A stretch of 64,000 nucleotides of DNA, taken from NCBI RefSeq assembly GCF_010730955.1, contig NZ_AP022577.1, positions 1,798,001 to 1,862,000 on the forward strand, written 5' to 3'. Below the pieces are notes generated by a model, which did no database searches, was not told the origin of the DNA, and was given only the letters and a program-made list of their open reading frames with translations. Source of the DNA: Mycolicibacterium aubagnense. Lineage in GTDB: Bacteria > Actinomycetota > Actinomycetes > Mycobacteriales > Mycobacteriaceae. Position numbers and translations under genes: made by a program. Positions 25,961-34,935 of this stretch are shown piece by piece (position 1 is the stretch's first letter; each line of letters opens with the position of its first letter).

Positions 25961-27372
25961 TCCAGATCGTCGTGAGCCATGAGCCGGCGGGCCGTCTCGA
26001 TGATCGAGCCGGACAGCGACGGATAGACCGACAAGGTCTGGGCCAGATCGGTCACCGAGATCCGGTTCTGCACCGCCAGCGCGATCGGCAGGATCAGCTC
26101 GGAGGCGATCGGCGCGACCACCACACCGCCGATCACCACGCCGGTGGCCGGGCGACAGAAGATTTTCACGAAGCCGTGCTCGAGCAATGACATCTTGGCC
26201 CGCGCATTGGTGTTCAAGGGAAGCATCAGGGTGCGGGCCGGGACGGTACCGGCATCGATCGCCGACTGCGGCACCCCGACCGCGGCGATCTCCGGCCGAG
26301 TGAACACCGCGGCGGCGACAGTCCGCAGCTTGATCGGCGAAACCCCTTCACCCAGTGCGTGATACATCGCGATGCGGCCCTGCATGGCGGCCACCGAGGC
26401 CAGCGGCAGCAGGCCGGTGCAGTCGCCCGCCGCGTAGATGCCCGACGCCTTCGTGCGCGACACGCGGTCGACGCTCAGATAATTCCCGGGGCCGAGCTCG
26501 ATGCCGACCTTCTCCAGTCCGAGGCCCGACGTGTTGGGCACCGACCCGATGCTCATCAACGCGTGGCTGCCCTCCACGACGCGGCCGTCGGCCAGGCTCA
26601 CCTTGACGCCGGTATCGGTACGGACCACCGAATCGGCGCGGGCGTTCTTGACCAACGTCACACCGCGCTCGGAGAACACCTCCTCGAGCACCGCGGCGGC
26701 ATCAGAGTCTTCGTGCGGCAGGATCTGGTCGCGGCTGGCCACCACCGTGACCTTGACGCCGAGTTCTGTGTAGGCGTTGCAGAACTCGGCACCGGTGACA
26801 CCGGAACCCACGATGACCAGGTGCTCGGGCAGGTCGGTCAGGTCGTACAGCTGCCGCCAGTTCAGGATGCGCTCACCGTCGGGCTTGGCGTTGGGCAGCA
26901 CCCGAGGGCTCGCGCCGGTGGCGATCAGCACGACGTCAGCCTTGAGAACTCCGGTTCGGCCGTCGGGCGTCGTGACCTTGACCCGGTGATGGGCCATACC
27001 GGGGATGCTGTCGACCAGCTCACCGCAGCCGGCCACCACATTGACCCCGGCACGCAGCAGCTGACCGCCGATGTCGACCGACTGACTGCGCGCCAGCGTC
27101 TTGACCCGGTTGTTGATCTGCGACAACGAGATCTTGGCGTCCTCGATCTTGATGTCGAAGCCCAGCCCGTCGGCCCTGCGCAGCTCGGTTCGCACGCCGC
27201 TGGAAGCGATGAACGTCTTGGACGGCACACAGTCCCAGAGCACGCACGCACCACCGATACCGTCGCGGTCGATGACCGTCACCTCAGTTGCCTCAGGGCC
27301 ATAACCGGCGGCAACCAGGGCTGCCTCATACCCGGCGGGACCGCCGCCGATGATCACGATGCGGGTAACCAC
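25957..27372 (-). CDS. lpdA: LpdA-type NAD(P)H flavoprotein disulfide reductase (quinone reductase)
   Basis: A 471-residue flavoprotein disulfide reductase-family enzyme with FAD motif IVIIGGGPAGYEAAL (residues 5-19), a second nucleotide fold VIVGSGVTGAEF, and the FAD contact YAAGDCTGLLPLAS. M. tuberculosis LpdA (Rv3303c) is a quinone reductase lacking part of the redox disulfide. Here both cysteines are present, Cys43-x4-Cys48 (GGACVLWDCVPSK). The usual His-Glu dyad near the C-terminus is not: the segment reads SVYPSLSG. GTG 27372 is chosen since it gives the Rossmann fold at once; longer frames run into the divergent gene. glpD follows downstream. Confidence 0.9.
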   Translation of the reverse strand: MVTRIVIIGGGPAGYEAALVAAGYGPEATEVTVIDRDGIGGACVLWDCVPSKTFIASSGVRTELRRADGLGFDIKIEDAKISLSQINNRVKTLARSQSVDIGGQLLRAGVNVVAGCGELVDSIPGMAHHRVKVTTPDGRTGVLKADVVLIATGASPRVLPNAKPDGERILNWRQLYDLTDLPEHLVIVGSGVTGAEFCNAYTELGVKVTVVASRDQILPHEDSDAAAVLEEVFSERGVTLVKNARADSVVRTDTGVKVSLADGRVVEGSHALMSIGSVPNTSGLGLEKVGIELGPGNYLSVDRVSRTKASGIYAAGDCTGLLPLASVAAMQGRIAMYHALGEGVSPIKLRTVAAAVFTRPEIAAVGVPQSAIDAGTVPARTLMLPLNTNARAKMSLLEHGFVKIFCRPATGVVIGGVVVAPIASELILPIALAVQNRISVTDLAQTLSVYPSLSGSIIETARRLMAHDDLD

Positions 27373-27432
27373 GGCTACATCTAACCCTGAGTTGGGTGCC
27401 CGACGCCCGACAACAAGCCGTAGGCTTGCCGA

Positions 27433-27900
27433 GTGCCGCTCTACGCCGCTTACGGATCGAACATGCATCCGGAGCAGATGCTTCAGCGGGCCCCGCATTC
27501 TCCGATGGCGGCCACCGGGTGGCTGCACGGCTGGCGGCTGACGTTCGCCGGCGCCGACATCGGCTGGGAGGGCGCGCTGGCGACGCTGGTCGAGGATCCG
27601 CTCTCGAAGGTCTTCGTCGTGCTCTACGACATGACCCGCGAGGACGAGGAACGCCTGGATCGCTGGGAAGGCTCCGAGCTCGGGATCCACAAGAAAATCC
27701 GGTGCCGGGTGCACCGGGTGTCGTCGGACACCTCGACCGAACCGGTGCTCGCCTGGCTGTATGTGGTCGACGCCTGGGAGGGCGGGCTGCCCTCGGCCCG
27801 GTACCTCGGGGTCATGGCTGAGGCCGCCGAGATCGCCGGTGCCCCCGCCGACTACGTCCACCACCTCCGCACCCGCCCGTCCCGCAACATCGGGCCGTAG
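27433..27900 (+). CDS. Gamma-glutamylcyclotransferase family protein
   Basis: A 155-residue GGCT-fold protein. The substrate loop YGSN is at residues 7-10, and Glu79 in DRWEGSE matches the catalytic acid position. The family releases 5-oxoproline from gamma-glutamyl amino acids or related amides. Start is GTG, 60 bp from the divergent lpdA start, matching Rv3304-lpdA. Its stop directly precedes the palindromic left arm of the DUF559 locus. Confidence 0.87.
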   Translation: MPLYAAYGSNMHPEQMLQRAPHSPMAATGWLHGWRLTFAGADIGWEGALATLVEDPLSKVFVVLYDMTREDEERLDRWEGSELGIHKKIRCRVHRVSSDTSTEPVLAWLYVVDAWEGGLPSARYLGVMAEAAEIAGAPADYVHHLRTRPSRNIGP

Positions 27901-27921
27901 GAGCTGCGCGCCACCCCCTAC

Positions 27922-27973
27922 CCGCGAGCGTGCGTGTCTGTCGCCGACACGCCGTCATTTGCGTGCATTTTCG
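27922..27973. repeat. Left palindromic arm of DUF559 locus A
   Basis: The outer 16 bp CCGCGAGCGTGCGTGT (27922-27937) recur exactly, inverted, at 29027-29042. Further inward, CGACACGCCG, CATTT and GCGTGCATT also match the other arm with small indels, making an imperfect inverted repeat of about 50 bp. Within this arm GCGTGTC (27932-27938) pairs with GACACGC (27946-27952) to form its own hairpin. Confidence 0.8.
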
Positions 27974-28003
27974 TCGCGCCCACCGTTGATGAGCGCGACG
28001 AAA
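27969..28003. repeat. 11-bp stem hairpin upstream of DUF559 gene A
   Basis: TTTCGTCGCGC (27969-27979) and GCGCGACGAAA (27993-28003) are perfectly complementary with a 13-nt loop. No T-run follows, so a standard intrinsic terminator for the upstream gene is only weakly supported. Confidence 0.7.
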
Positions 28004-28096
28004 TCGACACCGCCAGTTATCAACAGTTCGCGATTCATCCACAGATGACCCCCGACCAGTGTCGGCGGCGGGTCGAGTGGCCTCAAGATCGCGACT

Positions 28097-28984
28097 ATGA
28101 ATGCCGACGTCGACGTCTTGCTGGCTATCCAAGACGGCGTGGCCACCAGTAGCCAGATTCTGACTCGGCAGTCCCGGCGGGAGTTCAACGAGGATCTGAG
28201 AACCGGAGCGCTGCAACGCATCTGGCAGGGAATCTATTCACGCGGCGAGCCTGATGACTGGACCCGGCTACGCGGACTCGACCACTCCGCCGGTGCCGTT
28301 GTTCCCGTCTGCCTCGGCACCGCGGCGGCGCTTTACGGCTTCGACACCGAGAACCCGAAGGACCTGCACGTCCTCAATCCCCCGCATCACCAATTACGGA
28401 ACGCGGACGGGTTGGTGGTGCATCGCCGCGACGGCGCGCCGATGGCAGAGGTCTGCGGCCGGCCGGCCACCACCGCAGCATGGACCGCCATCGAGGTCGC
28501 CCGCTCGCTACGTCGGCCGCGGTCGCTGGCCACCTTGGATGCGGCGTTGCGGTCGGGCACGTGCGACCGGGTCGAACTGTCACGGGCTGTGACGAGGCAA
28601 GCTGGTCGTCGAGGCATCGTCGCAGTGCGTGAATTGCTGCCGCTGGCAGATGCACGCGCCGAGTCTCCGATGGAGAGCGAAGCGCGGCTCGTGATGATCG
28701 ACGGTGGCCTGCCCGCGCCGGAACTCCAATACGAACTCATTGACGGTCGTGGGCAACTGCGGCGCCTCGACTTTGCCTGGCCCGACCACCGGGTGGCAGC
28801 GGAGTACGACGGAATGGATTGGCACAGTGGCGCTGATGCGATGCTGGCCAACCGGAACCGAACGTCAGCACTGATGGACATCCAGTGGACTGTGGTGCCG
28901 ATCGTCTTCGAGGACGTCCGGCGACGGCCCGACGATCTGGTGTCCCGGATTGCCATGCAGTTGCGTCACGCGCGGGCCGCGTGA
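28097..28984 (+). CDS. DUF559 endonuclease-like protein with AbiEi-like N-terminus (locus A)
   Basis: A 295-residue protein. The N-terminal ~100 residues resemble the winged-helix/AbiEi-like part common in actinobacterial proteins of this group (SRREFNEDLRTGALQRIWQGIY). The C-terminal ~100 residues are a DUF559/Vsr-like PD-(D/E)xK nuclease fold: SPMESEAR with Glu193 and Glu195, Asp225 in RRLDFAWP and Glu236 in AAEYDG as probable metal ligands. Cellular role unknown; related folds are found in mismatch-nicking and restriction enzymes. It lies exactly between Rv3304- and amiA1-type genes, adjacent in M. tuberculosis, and is enclosed by palindromic arms. The paralogue at 51901-52797 has similar flanks. 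No ribosome site is obvious; a leaderless or weak start is possible. Confidence 0.8.
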   Translation: MNADVDVLLAIQDGVATSSQILTRQSRREFNEDLRTGALQRIWQGIYSRGEPDDWTRLRGLDHSAGAVVPVCLGTAAALYGFDTENPKDLHVLNPPHHQLRNADGLVVHRRDGAPMAEVCGRPATTAAWTAIEVARSLRRPRSLATLDAALRSGTCDRVELSRAVTRQAGRRGIVAVRELLPLADARAESPMESEARLVMIDGGLPAPELQYELIDGRGQLRRLDFAWPDHRVAAEYDGMDWHSGADAMLANRNRTSALMDIQWTVVPIVFEDVRRRPDDLVSRIAMQLRHARAA

Positions 28985-28990
28985 CAGTGC

Positions 28991-29042
28991 CCAGAATGCA
29001 CGCGAAATGCGGCGTGTCGCACGCAAACACGCACGCTCGCGG
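28991..29042. repeat. Right palindromic arm of DUF559 locus A
   Basis: Inverted partner of the arm at 27922-27973, ending one base before the amiA1 stop codon (29043). ACACGCACGCTCGCGG (29027-29042) is the exact reverse complement of the left outer 16 bp. The arm also folds on itself, GCGTGT (29012-29017) with ACACGC (29027-29032). It lies between two convergent genes, so transcription termination is an alternative role. Confidence 0.8.
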
Positions 29043-30212
29043 TTAGAAGGCAGCGGCCTGCTCGACGATGTTGACCAGCACCCGGACGCCGACGCCGAGG
29101 GCGCGTTCGTCGAGGTCGAAGTTCGGCTGGTGGAGGTCGAGTTGCGGTCCGACGCCCGGCCAGACGCCGAGCCGGGCCATGGCACCCGGCACCTCTTCCA
29201 GGTACCAGGAGAAGTCTTCGCCGCCACCGGATTGCTTGGTGTCGGCCAGTGCTTCCGGACCCAGCGCCTCGATGGCGTGGGTCATGATCCGCGTCGACAG
29301 TTCCTCATTGACCACCGGTGGCACGCCGCGCCGGTACAGCACCGTGTGATCGACGTTGAGCGGCGCCAGCAGTGACGAAACAATTTCGCGGACAATCGAT
29401 TCCATCTCCACCCAGGCGTCGCGACTGGCGGTGCGGATGGTCCCGGCCAGGGTTCCGGTCTGCGGAATGGCGTTCGACGCGAACCCGGCATTGACCGCGC
29501 CCCACACCATCACGGTGCTGTGCCGCGGGTCCACGCGACGGGACAGGATGCCGGGCACCCCTGTGATCAGCGTGCCGAGCGCGTAGACCAGGTCACCCGT
29601 GAGGTGCGGGCGGGACGTGTGCCCACCCGGCGAATGCAGGGTGATCTCCATCTGATCGGCCGCCGACGTGATGGGTCCTGGAATGGTGGCGACCTTACCC
29701 ACCTCCAGCCGTGGATCACAGTGCAGCGCAAAGATTCTCGATACCCCGGCCAGCACACCAGCGGAGATCGCATCCAGCGCGCCGCCAGGCATCAGTTCCT
29801 CGGCGGCCTGGAACACCAGGCGCACACCAACCGGCAGCGTCGGCGCCGACGCGAGAGCCAGCCCGGCGCCCAGGAGCACCGCCGTATGGCCGTCGTGTCC
29901 GCAGGCGTGTGCCACGTTGGGGACCGTCGAGGCGAACGGCAGACCGGTTCGCTCGTCCATCGGCAGCGCGTCCATGTCGGCGCGCAGGGCGATCCGCGGC
30001 CGGTCCTCGGGGCCGAAATCACAGGTCAAGCCAGTGCCGCCGGGCAGAATCTTCGGGTTCAAACCGGCCTCGGCCAGCCGCGTCGCGACGAACTTGGTGG
30101 TCTCGAACTCCTGCCGGCCCAACTCCGGGTTGGCGTGCAGATGCCGCCGCCACCCGACCAGGTCACCGTAGTTCGTGGCCAGCCAGCGCTCGGCGTGGTC
30201 CGAGAGGGTCAT
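29043..30212 (-). CDS. amiA1: M20-family amidohydrolase (AmiA1-type)
   Basis: A 389-residue zinc metallopeptidase-like hydrolase of the M20D/IAA-amino-acid hydrolase type, which cleaves N-acyl amino acids or dipeptide amides. Metal ligands include ACGHDGHTA (about residues 102-110), the Glu pair in FQAAEEL, and the late GGGEDFSWYLE. It overlaps amiB1 upstream by 4 bp. Ortholog of Rv3305c by order. Substrate in mycobacteria undefined. Confidence 0.88.
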   Translation of the reverse strand: MTLSDHAERWLATNYGDLVGWRRHLHANPELGRQEFETTKFVATRLAEAGLNPKILPGGTGLTCDFGPEDRPRIALRADMDALPMDERTGLPFASTVPNVAHACGHDGHTAVLLGAGLALASAPTLPVGVRLVFQAAEELMPGGALDAISAGVLAGVSRIFALHCDPRLEVGKVATIPGPITSAADQMEITLHSPGGHTSRPHLTGDLVYALGTLITGVPGILSRRVDPRHSTVMVWGAVNAGFASNAIPQTGTLAGTIRTASRDAWVEMESIVREIVSSLLAPLNVDHTVLYRRGVPPVVNEELSTRIMTHAIEALGPEALADTKQSGGGEDFSWYLEEVPGAMARLGVWPGVGPQLDLHQPNFDLDERALGVGVRVLVNIVEQAAAF

Positions 30213-31423
30213 CCGCGCCCTGCCTTCACTTGTCGCTCAACCGCTGCCCGGTCCGCCATCTTCTGCATAACCCGAGCCCGCTCGTCAGGGTCCTGCGCCA
30301 ACGCAACCACGGTGCGCGCCAACATGGTTGCGCCCTCGGTGACGGCCTCATCCGCACTCGGCCCCGCCGCCGCCGCGGTGAACTCGGGCTGGTGGATCGA
30401 CGCCCCGTTGGCCTCGATCCCGACCACCGGATGGATACCCGGCATCACCCGCGTGACGTTACCCATGTCGGTACTACCAAGGGGGACAGACACTTCCAAA
30501 TCCACCGGGAGCGGAGTGCGGCCCAGCCGCTCCATCTCGGCCCTGAACACCGTCGTCAACCACGGGTCGGGAGTCAGCGCATCGTATCGCGGTGACACCT
30601 CGGTCACCTCATGCGTGCAGCCCGTCGCCAAGGCGCCGGCCGCAAAGCAGGAGAACATCCGAACTTCCAGCACGTCCAGGGACGCCGAGTCGGTGGCGCG
30701 CATCGTGTACAGCAATTCCGCATGCGCCGGAATCACATTCGGCGCCTGACCGCCGTCGGTGACGATGCCGTGCATCATCTGACCGGGTGCCAGCTGCTGA
30801 CGCAGCAGCCCGATCGCCACCTGAGCGACCGTCACCGCGTCGGCGGCATTGATGCCCAGGTACGGGGCGACGGCGGCGTGCGACTCGCGCCCGCGGTAGG
30901 CCACCGACACCTCGGACAGCGCCAGTGAGCGGGCGCCCGCGATGTCGACCGGGCCGGGGTGCAGCATCACCGACGCCGCGACGTCGTCGAACACACCGGC
31001 GTTCAGCAGCAACGCTTTTCCACCGCCGGCCTCTTCGGCCGGGGTACCGATGAGCGCCACGGTGATGCCGAGTTGGTCGGCGACCTCGGCCAGCGCCAGC
31101 GCCGTCCCGACCGCCGACGCGGCAATGATGTTGTGCCCGCAGGCATGTCCGATGCCGGGCAACGCGTCGTACTCGGCACAGATGCCGATCACCAGATCGC
31201 CGCTGCCGTAGTCGGCACGGAACGCGGTGTCCAGACCGCCGGCGGCCGTGGTGACCTGGAAGCCACGTTCGGCCACGAGCGCCTGGGTCTTGGCACAGCT
31301 GCGGTGCTCCGCGAAAGCCAGTTCCGGCTCGGCGTGAATCGAGTGCGACAGCTCGATCAGATCGGCGCGGTGACGCGCGACGGCATCGGTCACCGTCTGC
31401 AGTGCGTCTCCCGTGAGCATCAT
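30209..31423 (-). CDS. amiB1: M20-family amidohydrolase (AmiB1-type)
   Basis: A 404-residue paralogue of the downstream amidohydrolase. The metal-binding segment [10 protein letters not shown] has Asn where AmiA1 has Asp after the second His, and [11 protein letters not shown] supplies the Glu pair. Two adjacent ATG codons start the gene. The stop overlaps the amiA1 start as ATGA, implying translational coupling. The pair matches Rv3306c-Rv3305c. Cytosolic: no signal peptide. Confidence 0.88.
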   Translation of the reverse strand: MMLTGDALQTVTDAVARHRADLIELSHSIHAEPELAFAEHRSCAKTQALVAERGFQVTTAAGGLDTAFRADYGSGDLVIGICAEYDALPGIGHACGHNIIAASAVGTALALAEVADQLGITVALIGTPAEEAGGGKALLLNAGVFDDVAASVMLHPGPVDIAGARSLALSEVSVAYRGRESHAAVAPYLGINAADAVTVAQVAIGLLRQQLAPGQMMHGIVTDGGQAPNVIPAHAELLYTMRATDSASLDVLEVRMFSCFAAGALATGCTHEVTEVSPRYDALTPDPWLTTVFRAEMERLGRTPLPVDLEVSVPLGSTDMGNVTRVMPGIHPVVGIEANGASIHQPEFTAAAAGPSADEAVTEGATMLARTVVALAQDPDERARVMQKMADRAAVERQVKAGRG

Positions 31424-31506
31424 GGAAGTATCGCACCGGCCCGTTTGGCCGCAGCTGGCAACTGTCGGGGCGAGCGAAGCGACGGGATAGACCTAAGGTG
31501 GACGCC

Positions 31507-32313
31507 GTGACCGATCCGCAGGCCACCCCTGACTTCGCGGCCGCTGAAGCCGCCGCCGCCATCCGTGACCGCACCGGAATCGCCGGCTTTGACGTGGCCG
31601 TCGTGCTCGGTTCGGGCTGGGCCCCGGCCGCCGCCGCGCTGGGCGAGCCCTCAGCCGCCATCGCGATGGGTGACCTCCCCGGATTCTCCCCGCCGACCGC
31701 GTCCGGACACGGCGGGCAGGTGCTGGCGCTGCAGGTCGGCAGCCGGAGAGTGCTGGTCATGCTGGGTCGCATCCACGCCTACGAAGGCCATGACCTGCGC
31801 CATGTCGTCCATCCCGTGCGCACCGCCATCGCAGCGGGCGCACAAACTGTGGTGCTCACCAACGCGGCGGGCGGCCTGCGCGAGGAGTACTCGGTGGGCC
31901 AGCCGGTGCTGATCAGCGACCACCTGAACCTGACGGCCCGCTCGCCTCTGGTCGGTGCGCAGTTCGTCGACCTGGTCGACGCCTACTCGCCGCGGCTGCG
32001 GGGGCTGGCCCGCGCGGTCGACCCATCGCTGGCCGAAGGCGTGTACGCCGGGTTGCCCGGCCCGCATTACGAGACGCCCGCCGAGATCCGGATGCTGCGG
32101 ACCCTCGGTGCCGATCTGGTCGGCATGTCGACGGTGCACGAGACCATCGCGGCGCGCGCCGGCGGGGCCGAGGTGCTCGGCATTTCGATGGTGACCAATC
32201 TGGCGGCCGGTATGACGGGCGAGCCACTCAGCCACGCCGAGGTGCTGGAAGCGGGACGCCAGTCCGCGACCCGAATGGGGACGCTGCTGGCCGAGTTACT
32301 CCTGCGGATGTGA
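31507..32313 (+). CDS. deoD: Purine nucleoside phosphorylase
   Basis: A 268-residue trimeric-type PNP that phosphorolyses inosine and guanosine for purine salvage. Motifs: VVLGSGW (phosphate loop), [27 protein letters not shown], and MVTNLAAGM near the C-terminus. The GTG at 31507 gives an N-terminus aligned with Rv3307 and has AAGG at good spacing; a GTG at 31498 is less likely. pmmB begins 4 bp after its stop, so the two form an operon. Confidence 0.92.
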   Translation: MTDPQATPDFAAAEAAAAIRDRTGIAGFDVAVVLGSGWAPAAAALGEPSAAIAMGDLPGFSPPTASGHGGQVLALQVGSRRVLVMLGRIHAYEGHDLRHVVHPVRTAIAAGAQTVVLTNAAGGLREEYSVGQPVLISDHLNLTARSPLVGAQFVDLVDAYSPRLRGLARAVDPSLAEGVYAGLPGPHYETPAEIRMLRTLGADLVGMSTVHETIAARAGGAEVLGISMVTNLAAGMTGEPLSHAEVLEAGRQSATRMGTLLAELLLRM

Positions 32314-32317
32314 CCCC

Positions 32318-33826
32318 GTGGCTTCTGCACCCCTGACCTTCGGCACCGCCGGCCTCCGCGGCCCCATGCGTGAGGGCCTCGACGCCATGAACGTGACCAC
32401 CGTCAGTCGCGCGACGTGGGCGGTGGCCCAGGTGCTCAAGGACCGTCCCCGGGGTGGCTCGACGGTCGTGGTCGGTCGCGACGCGCGACACCACTCCGAC
32501 GAATTCGCCACAGTGACGGCAGAAATCTTTGCGGCCCAGGGCTTTTCCGTCGTGCTGCTCCCCCACCCGGCGCCGACACCCGTCGTCGCCTATGCGGTGC
32601 GACATCTCAATGCCGTTGCCGGCGTGCAGATCACGGCGTCGCACAATCCGCCGGCCGACAACGGCTACAAGGTGTACTTCAACGGCGGAATCCAGATCGT
32701 CCCGCCGACCGATCGGGACATCGAGACCGCGATGCGCCAGGCACCGACCGACATCGCCCGGCAGCCCGTGTCACCTGCCGACGAGACGCTCGTCGAACAG
32801 TACGCGCGGCACACCGGGGCCCTGCGCACGACCGAAGGCGACGTCCGGGTGGCGCTGACCGCGATGCACGGAGTCGGTGGCGCACTCGCGGTGGAGGTAC
32901 TGAACCGCGCCGGCATCGCCGATATCCACACGGTGGCAACACAGTTCGACCCCGATCCGGATTTCCCCACCGTGACGTTCCCGAATCCCGAGGAACCCGG
33001 CGCCACCGACCTGCTGCTGGCATTGGCCGCCGAGATCGGCGCCGAAGTCGCGGTCGCCCTCGACCCCGATGCGGACCGCTGTGCCGTGGGCATCCCGACC
33101 GCTAGTGGCTGGCGCATGCTGTCCGGCAACGAAACCGGTTGGCTACTGGGCGATTACCTGTTGTCGCGCCTGCACCCGGACGAAGCCAGAGACGCCGTCG
33201 TCGCCAGCTCACTCGTCTCGTCACAGCTGCTCGCCACGATCGCTGCCGACTACGGCGCCCACCACGTCGAAACCCTCACCGGCTTCAAGTGGCTGGCCCG
33301 CGCTGACAACGACATTCCGGGCGCCACCCTGCGCTACGCCTATGAGGAGGCCATCGGGCACTGCGTCGACCCCGACGCAGTGCGTGACAAAGACGGCATC
33401 AGCGCCGCGGTGGTGTTCTGCGATCTGGTTGTGGCACTACGGAATCAAGGCCAGACGGTCGAGGATCGCCTGGACTCCCTCGCCGCGAAATACGGCGTCC
33501 ACGTCACCGGCGCGGTTTCGGTGCACACCGACGCCGACGCGGTGATGGCCCGCCTGCGGGCCGAACCGCCGACCCAGATCGCGGGTATCCCGGTCCGCAC
33601 GCAGGACCTGGCCCAACTCCGGGGGCAACGGCGCACCGACGCCCTGATCTGCACCGGCGAGGGCCTGCGGGTCGCGGTGCGTCCGTCGGGTACCGAGCCA
33701 AAAATCAAGGGCTACGTCGAAATCAGCAGGCCGCCGGCCGCCGATGTGACGGCCAACCGGACCATCGCCGAGTCAGCACTGGCGAGTATCCGGGACGCGG
33801 TAGCCGGCCTCCTGGCCCCGTCCTGA
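32318..33826 (+). CDS. pmmB: Phosphomannomutase/phosphoglucomutase family (PmmB)
   Basis: A 502-residue alpha-D-phosphohexomutase. The catalytic serine loop TASHNPP has Ser108, the Mg site is DPDADRCAVG, the sugar-binding loop is YAYEEAIGH and the C-terminal phosphate site is RPSGTEPK. It interconverts hexose- or pentose-1- and -5/6-phosphates; next to deoD it may process (deoxy)ribose-1-phosphate. GTG start. It begins right at the FGTAGLRGP motif, lacking about 30 residues found at the start of longer family members; no earlier in-frame start exists. Confidence 0.88.
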   Translation: MASAPLTFGTAGLRGPMREGLDAMNVTTVSRATWAVAQVLKDRPRGGSTVVVGRDARHHSDEFATVTAEIFAAQGFSVVLLPHPAPTPVVAYAVRHLNAVAGVQITASHNPPADNGYKVYFNGGIQIVPPTDRDIETAMRQAPTDIARQPVSPADETLVEQYARHTGALRTTEGDVRVALTAMHGVGGALAVEVLNRAGIADIHTVATQFDPDPDFPTVTFPNPEEPGATDLLLALAAEIGAEVAVALDPDADRCAVGIPTASGWRMLSGNETGWLLGDYLLSRLHPDEARDAVVASSLVSSQLLATIAADYGAHHVETLTGFKWLARADNDIPGATLRYAYEEAIGHCVDPDAVRDKDGISAAVVFCDLVVALRNQGQTVEDRLDSLAAKYGVHVTGAVSVHTDADAVMARLRAEPPTQIAGIPVRTQDLAQLRGQRRTDALICTGEGLRVAVRPSGTEPKIKGYVEISRPPAADVTANRTIAESALASIRDAVAGLLAPS

Positions 33827-33958
33827 GTGTCCCTGACACCTTCGCGCCGGAACCCGTCAGCGTGTGTTGACATTGTCAGCAGATGCTGACGGCTCCAGAT
33901 CGCAAGTGTTGCAGGAGCAGACGACACGCCGACGCAAGCGACACGCCCCATGCCATCG

Positions 33959-34582
33959 TCAGCGCGGACCGAACTGCCGGTCCCCCGCATCGCCCAGACC
34001 CGGCACGATGTACGCGTCGGCATTTAGGCTCTCGTCGATGGTCGCGGTGACCAACTTCAACGACGGAACCACCTTCTCCACCAAGGCAATTCCGTCGGGA
34101 GCACACACCACGCACACGGCGGTGATGTCGTCCGCCCCGCGGTCGAGAAGCAGGCGCAGGGTGTGCGCCAGGGACCCACCGGTGGCCAGCATCGGGTCCA
34201 GCACCATGACCGGCCGGCCGCTCAGATCTGCCGGCAGCGACTCCAGGTACGGCGTCGGTTGATGGGTCGTCTCGTCACGGGCCATGCCGACGAAGCCGAC
34301 CTGCGCCTCCGGGATCAACGCGTGCGCCTGGTCGACCATGCCCAGACCGGCGCGCAGCACCGGCACCAACAAAGGTGGGTTCGACAGCCGCGACCCCGTG
34401 GTAGCCGCCACCGGGGTCTGGACCGGTGTCTCCTCACAGGCCAGGGTGCGGGTGGCCTCGTAGACCAGCATCAGCGTCAGGTCGCGCAGCGCAGCCCGAA
34501 ACCCCGCGTTGTCGGTGCTCTCGTCGCGCAAGGTGGTCAGCCGCGCGGCGGCCAGGGGGTGGTCGACGACCCGGACGTCCAT
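33959..34582 (-). CDS. upp: Uracil phosphoribosyltransferase
   Basis: A 207-residue type I PRTase making UMP from uracil and PRPP. PRPP loop [13 protein letters not shown], uracil-binding C-terminus [15 protein letters not shown], and the N-terminal [16 protein letters not shown] all match Upp. ATG 34582 is preferred over a TTG three codons earlier. Converges with pmmB; the 132-bp gap has a GTCAGC/GCTGAC hairpin without a T-run. Confidence 0.93.
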   Translation of the reverse strand: MDVRVVDHPLAAARLTTLRDESTDNAGFRAALRDLTLMLVYEATRTLACEETPVQTPVAATTGSRLSNPPLLVPVLRAGLGMVDQAHALIPEAQVGFVGMARDETTHQPTPYLESLPADLSGRPVMVLDPMLATGGSLAHTLRLLLDRGADDITAVCVVCAPDGIALVEKVVPSLKLVTATIDESLNADAYIVPGLGDAGDRQFGPR

Positions 34583-34632
34583 GGGCGCCAAGATTAATGG
34601 AACCGAACGGGGCCGGCGGCCGTCTTATCCAC

Positions 34633-34935
34633 ATGACCCGAAACCTGACCGTGGACCCGTCGGCCCTGCACGCCCTGGCCACGCACTACCGCGGTCACAG
34701 CACCGAACTGGCCACGCATGCCGCGACCCTGACGGCCCTCACACAACAGTTCGACGTGTTCGGCCCGGTCGGCGCGACCTTCGCCGCCGCCCTGGCACGA
34801 GCGACGTACCACCAGGCCCAGATGGCGCACCGGCTCAGCGCGCACCTCGACATCGGCAGTGCCACGGCCCTCGGCACCGCCGCCGGCTTCACCGACGCGG
34901 ACCACAGCGCCGGCGGCCGGATCGGAGCCTGGTGA
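34633..34935 (+). CDS. EspC-like (DUF2580) type VII secretion substrate-like protein
   Basis: A 100-residue helical protein resembling EspC: start MTRNLTVDPSALHALATHY parallels the EspC N-terminus, and the end carries FTDAD at the place where EspC has the YxxxD/E secretion signal, with Phe instead of Tyr. EspC-type proteins are exported through ESX systems and are WXG100-like helical hairpins. No ESX machinery is near. The stop overlaps the next ATG (TGATG), forming a three-gene operon with an NlpC/P60 protein and a small protein. Confidence 0.72.
   Translation: MTRNLTVDPSALHALATHYRGHSTELATHAATLTALTQQFDVFGPVGATFAAALARATYHQAQMAHRLSAHLDIGSATALGTAAGFTDADHSAGGRIGAW

Noticed and set aside
28097-28984. 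Transposase or integrase identity for the palindrome-bounded gene
   Set aside because: No DDE, tyrosine- or serine-recombinase motifs; the C-terminus fits DUF559/Vsr-like nuclease instead.
33855-33892. Hairpin between pmmB and upp as intrinsic terminator
   Set aside because: CCGTCAGC/GCTGACGG and GTCAGC/GCTGAC pairs exist but no T-run follows on either strand; too weak to call.
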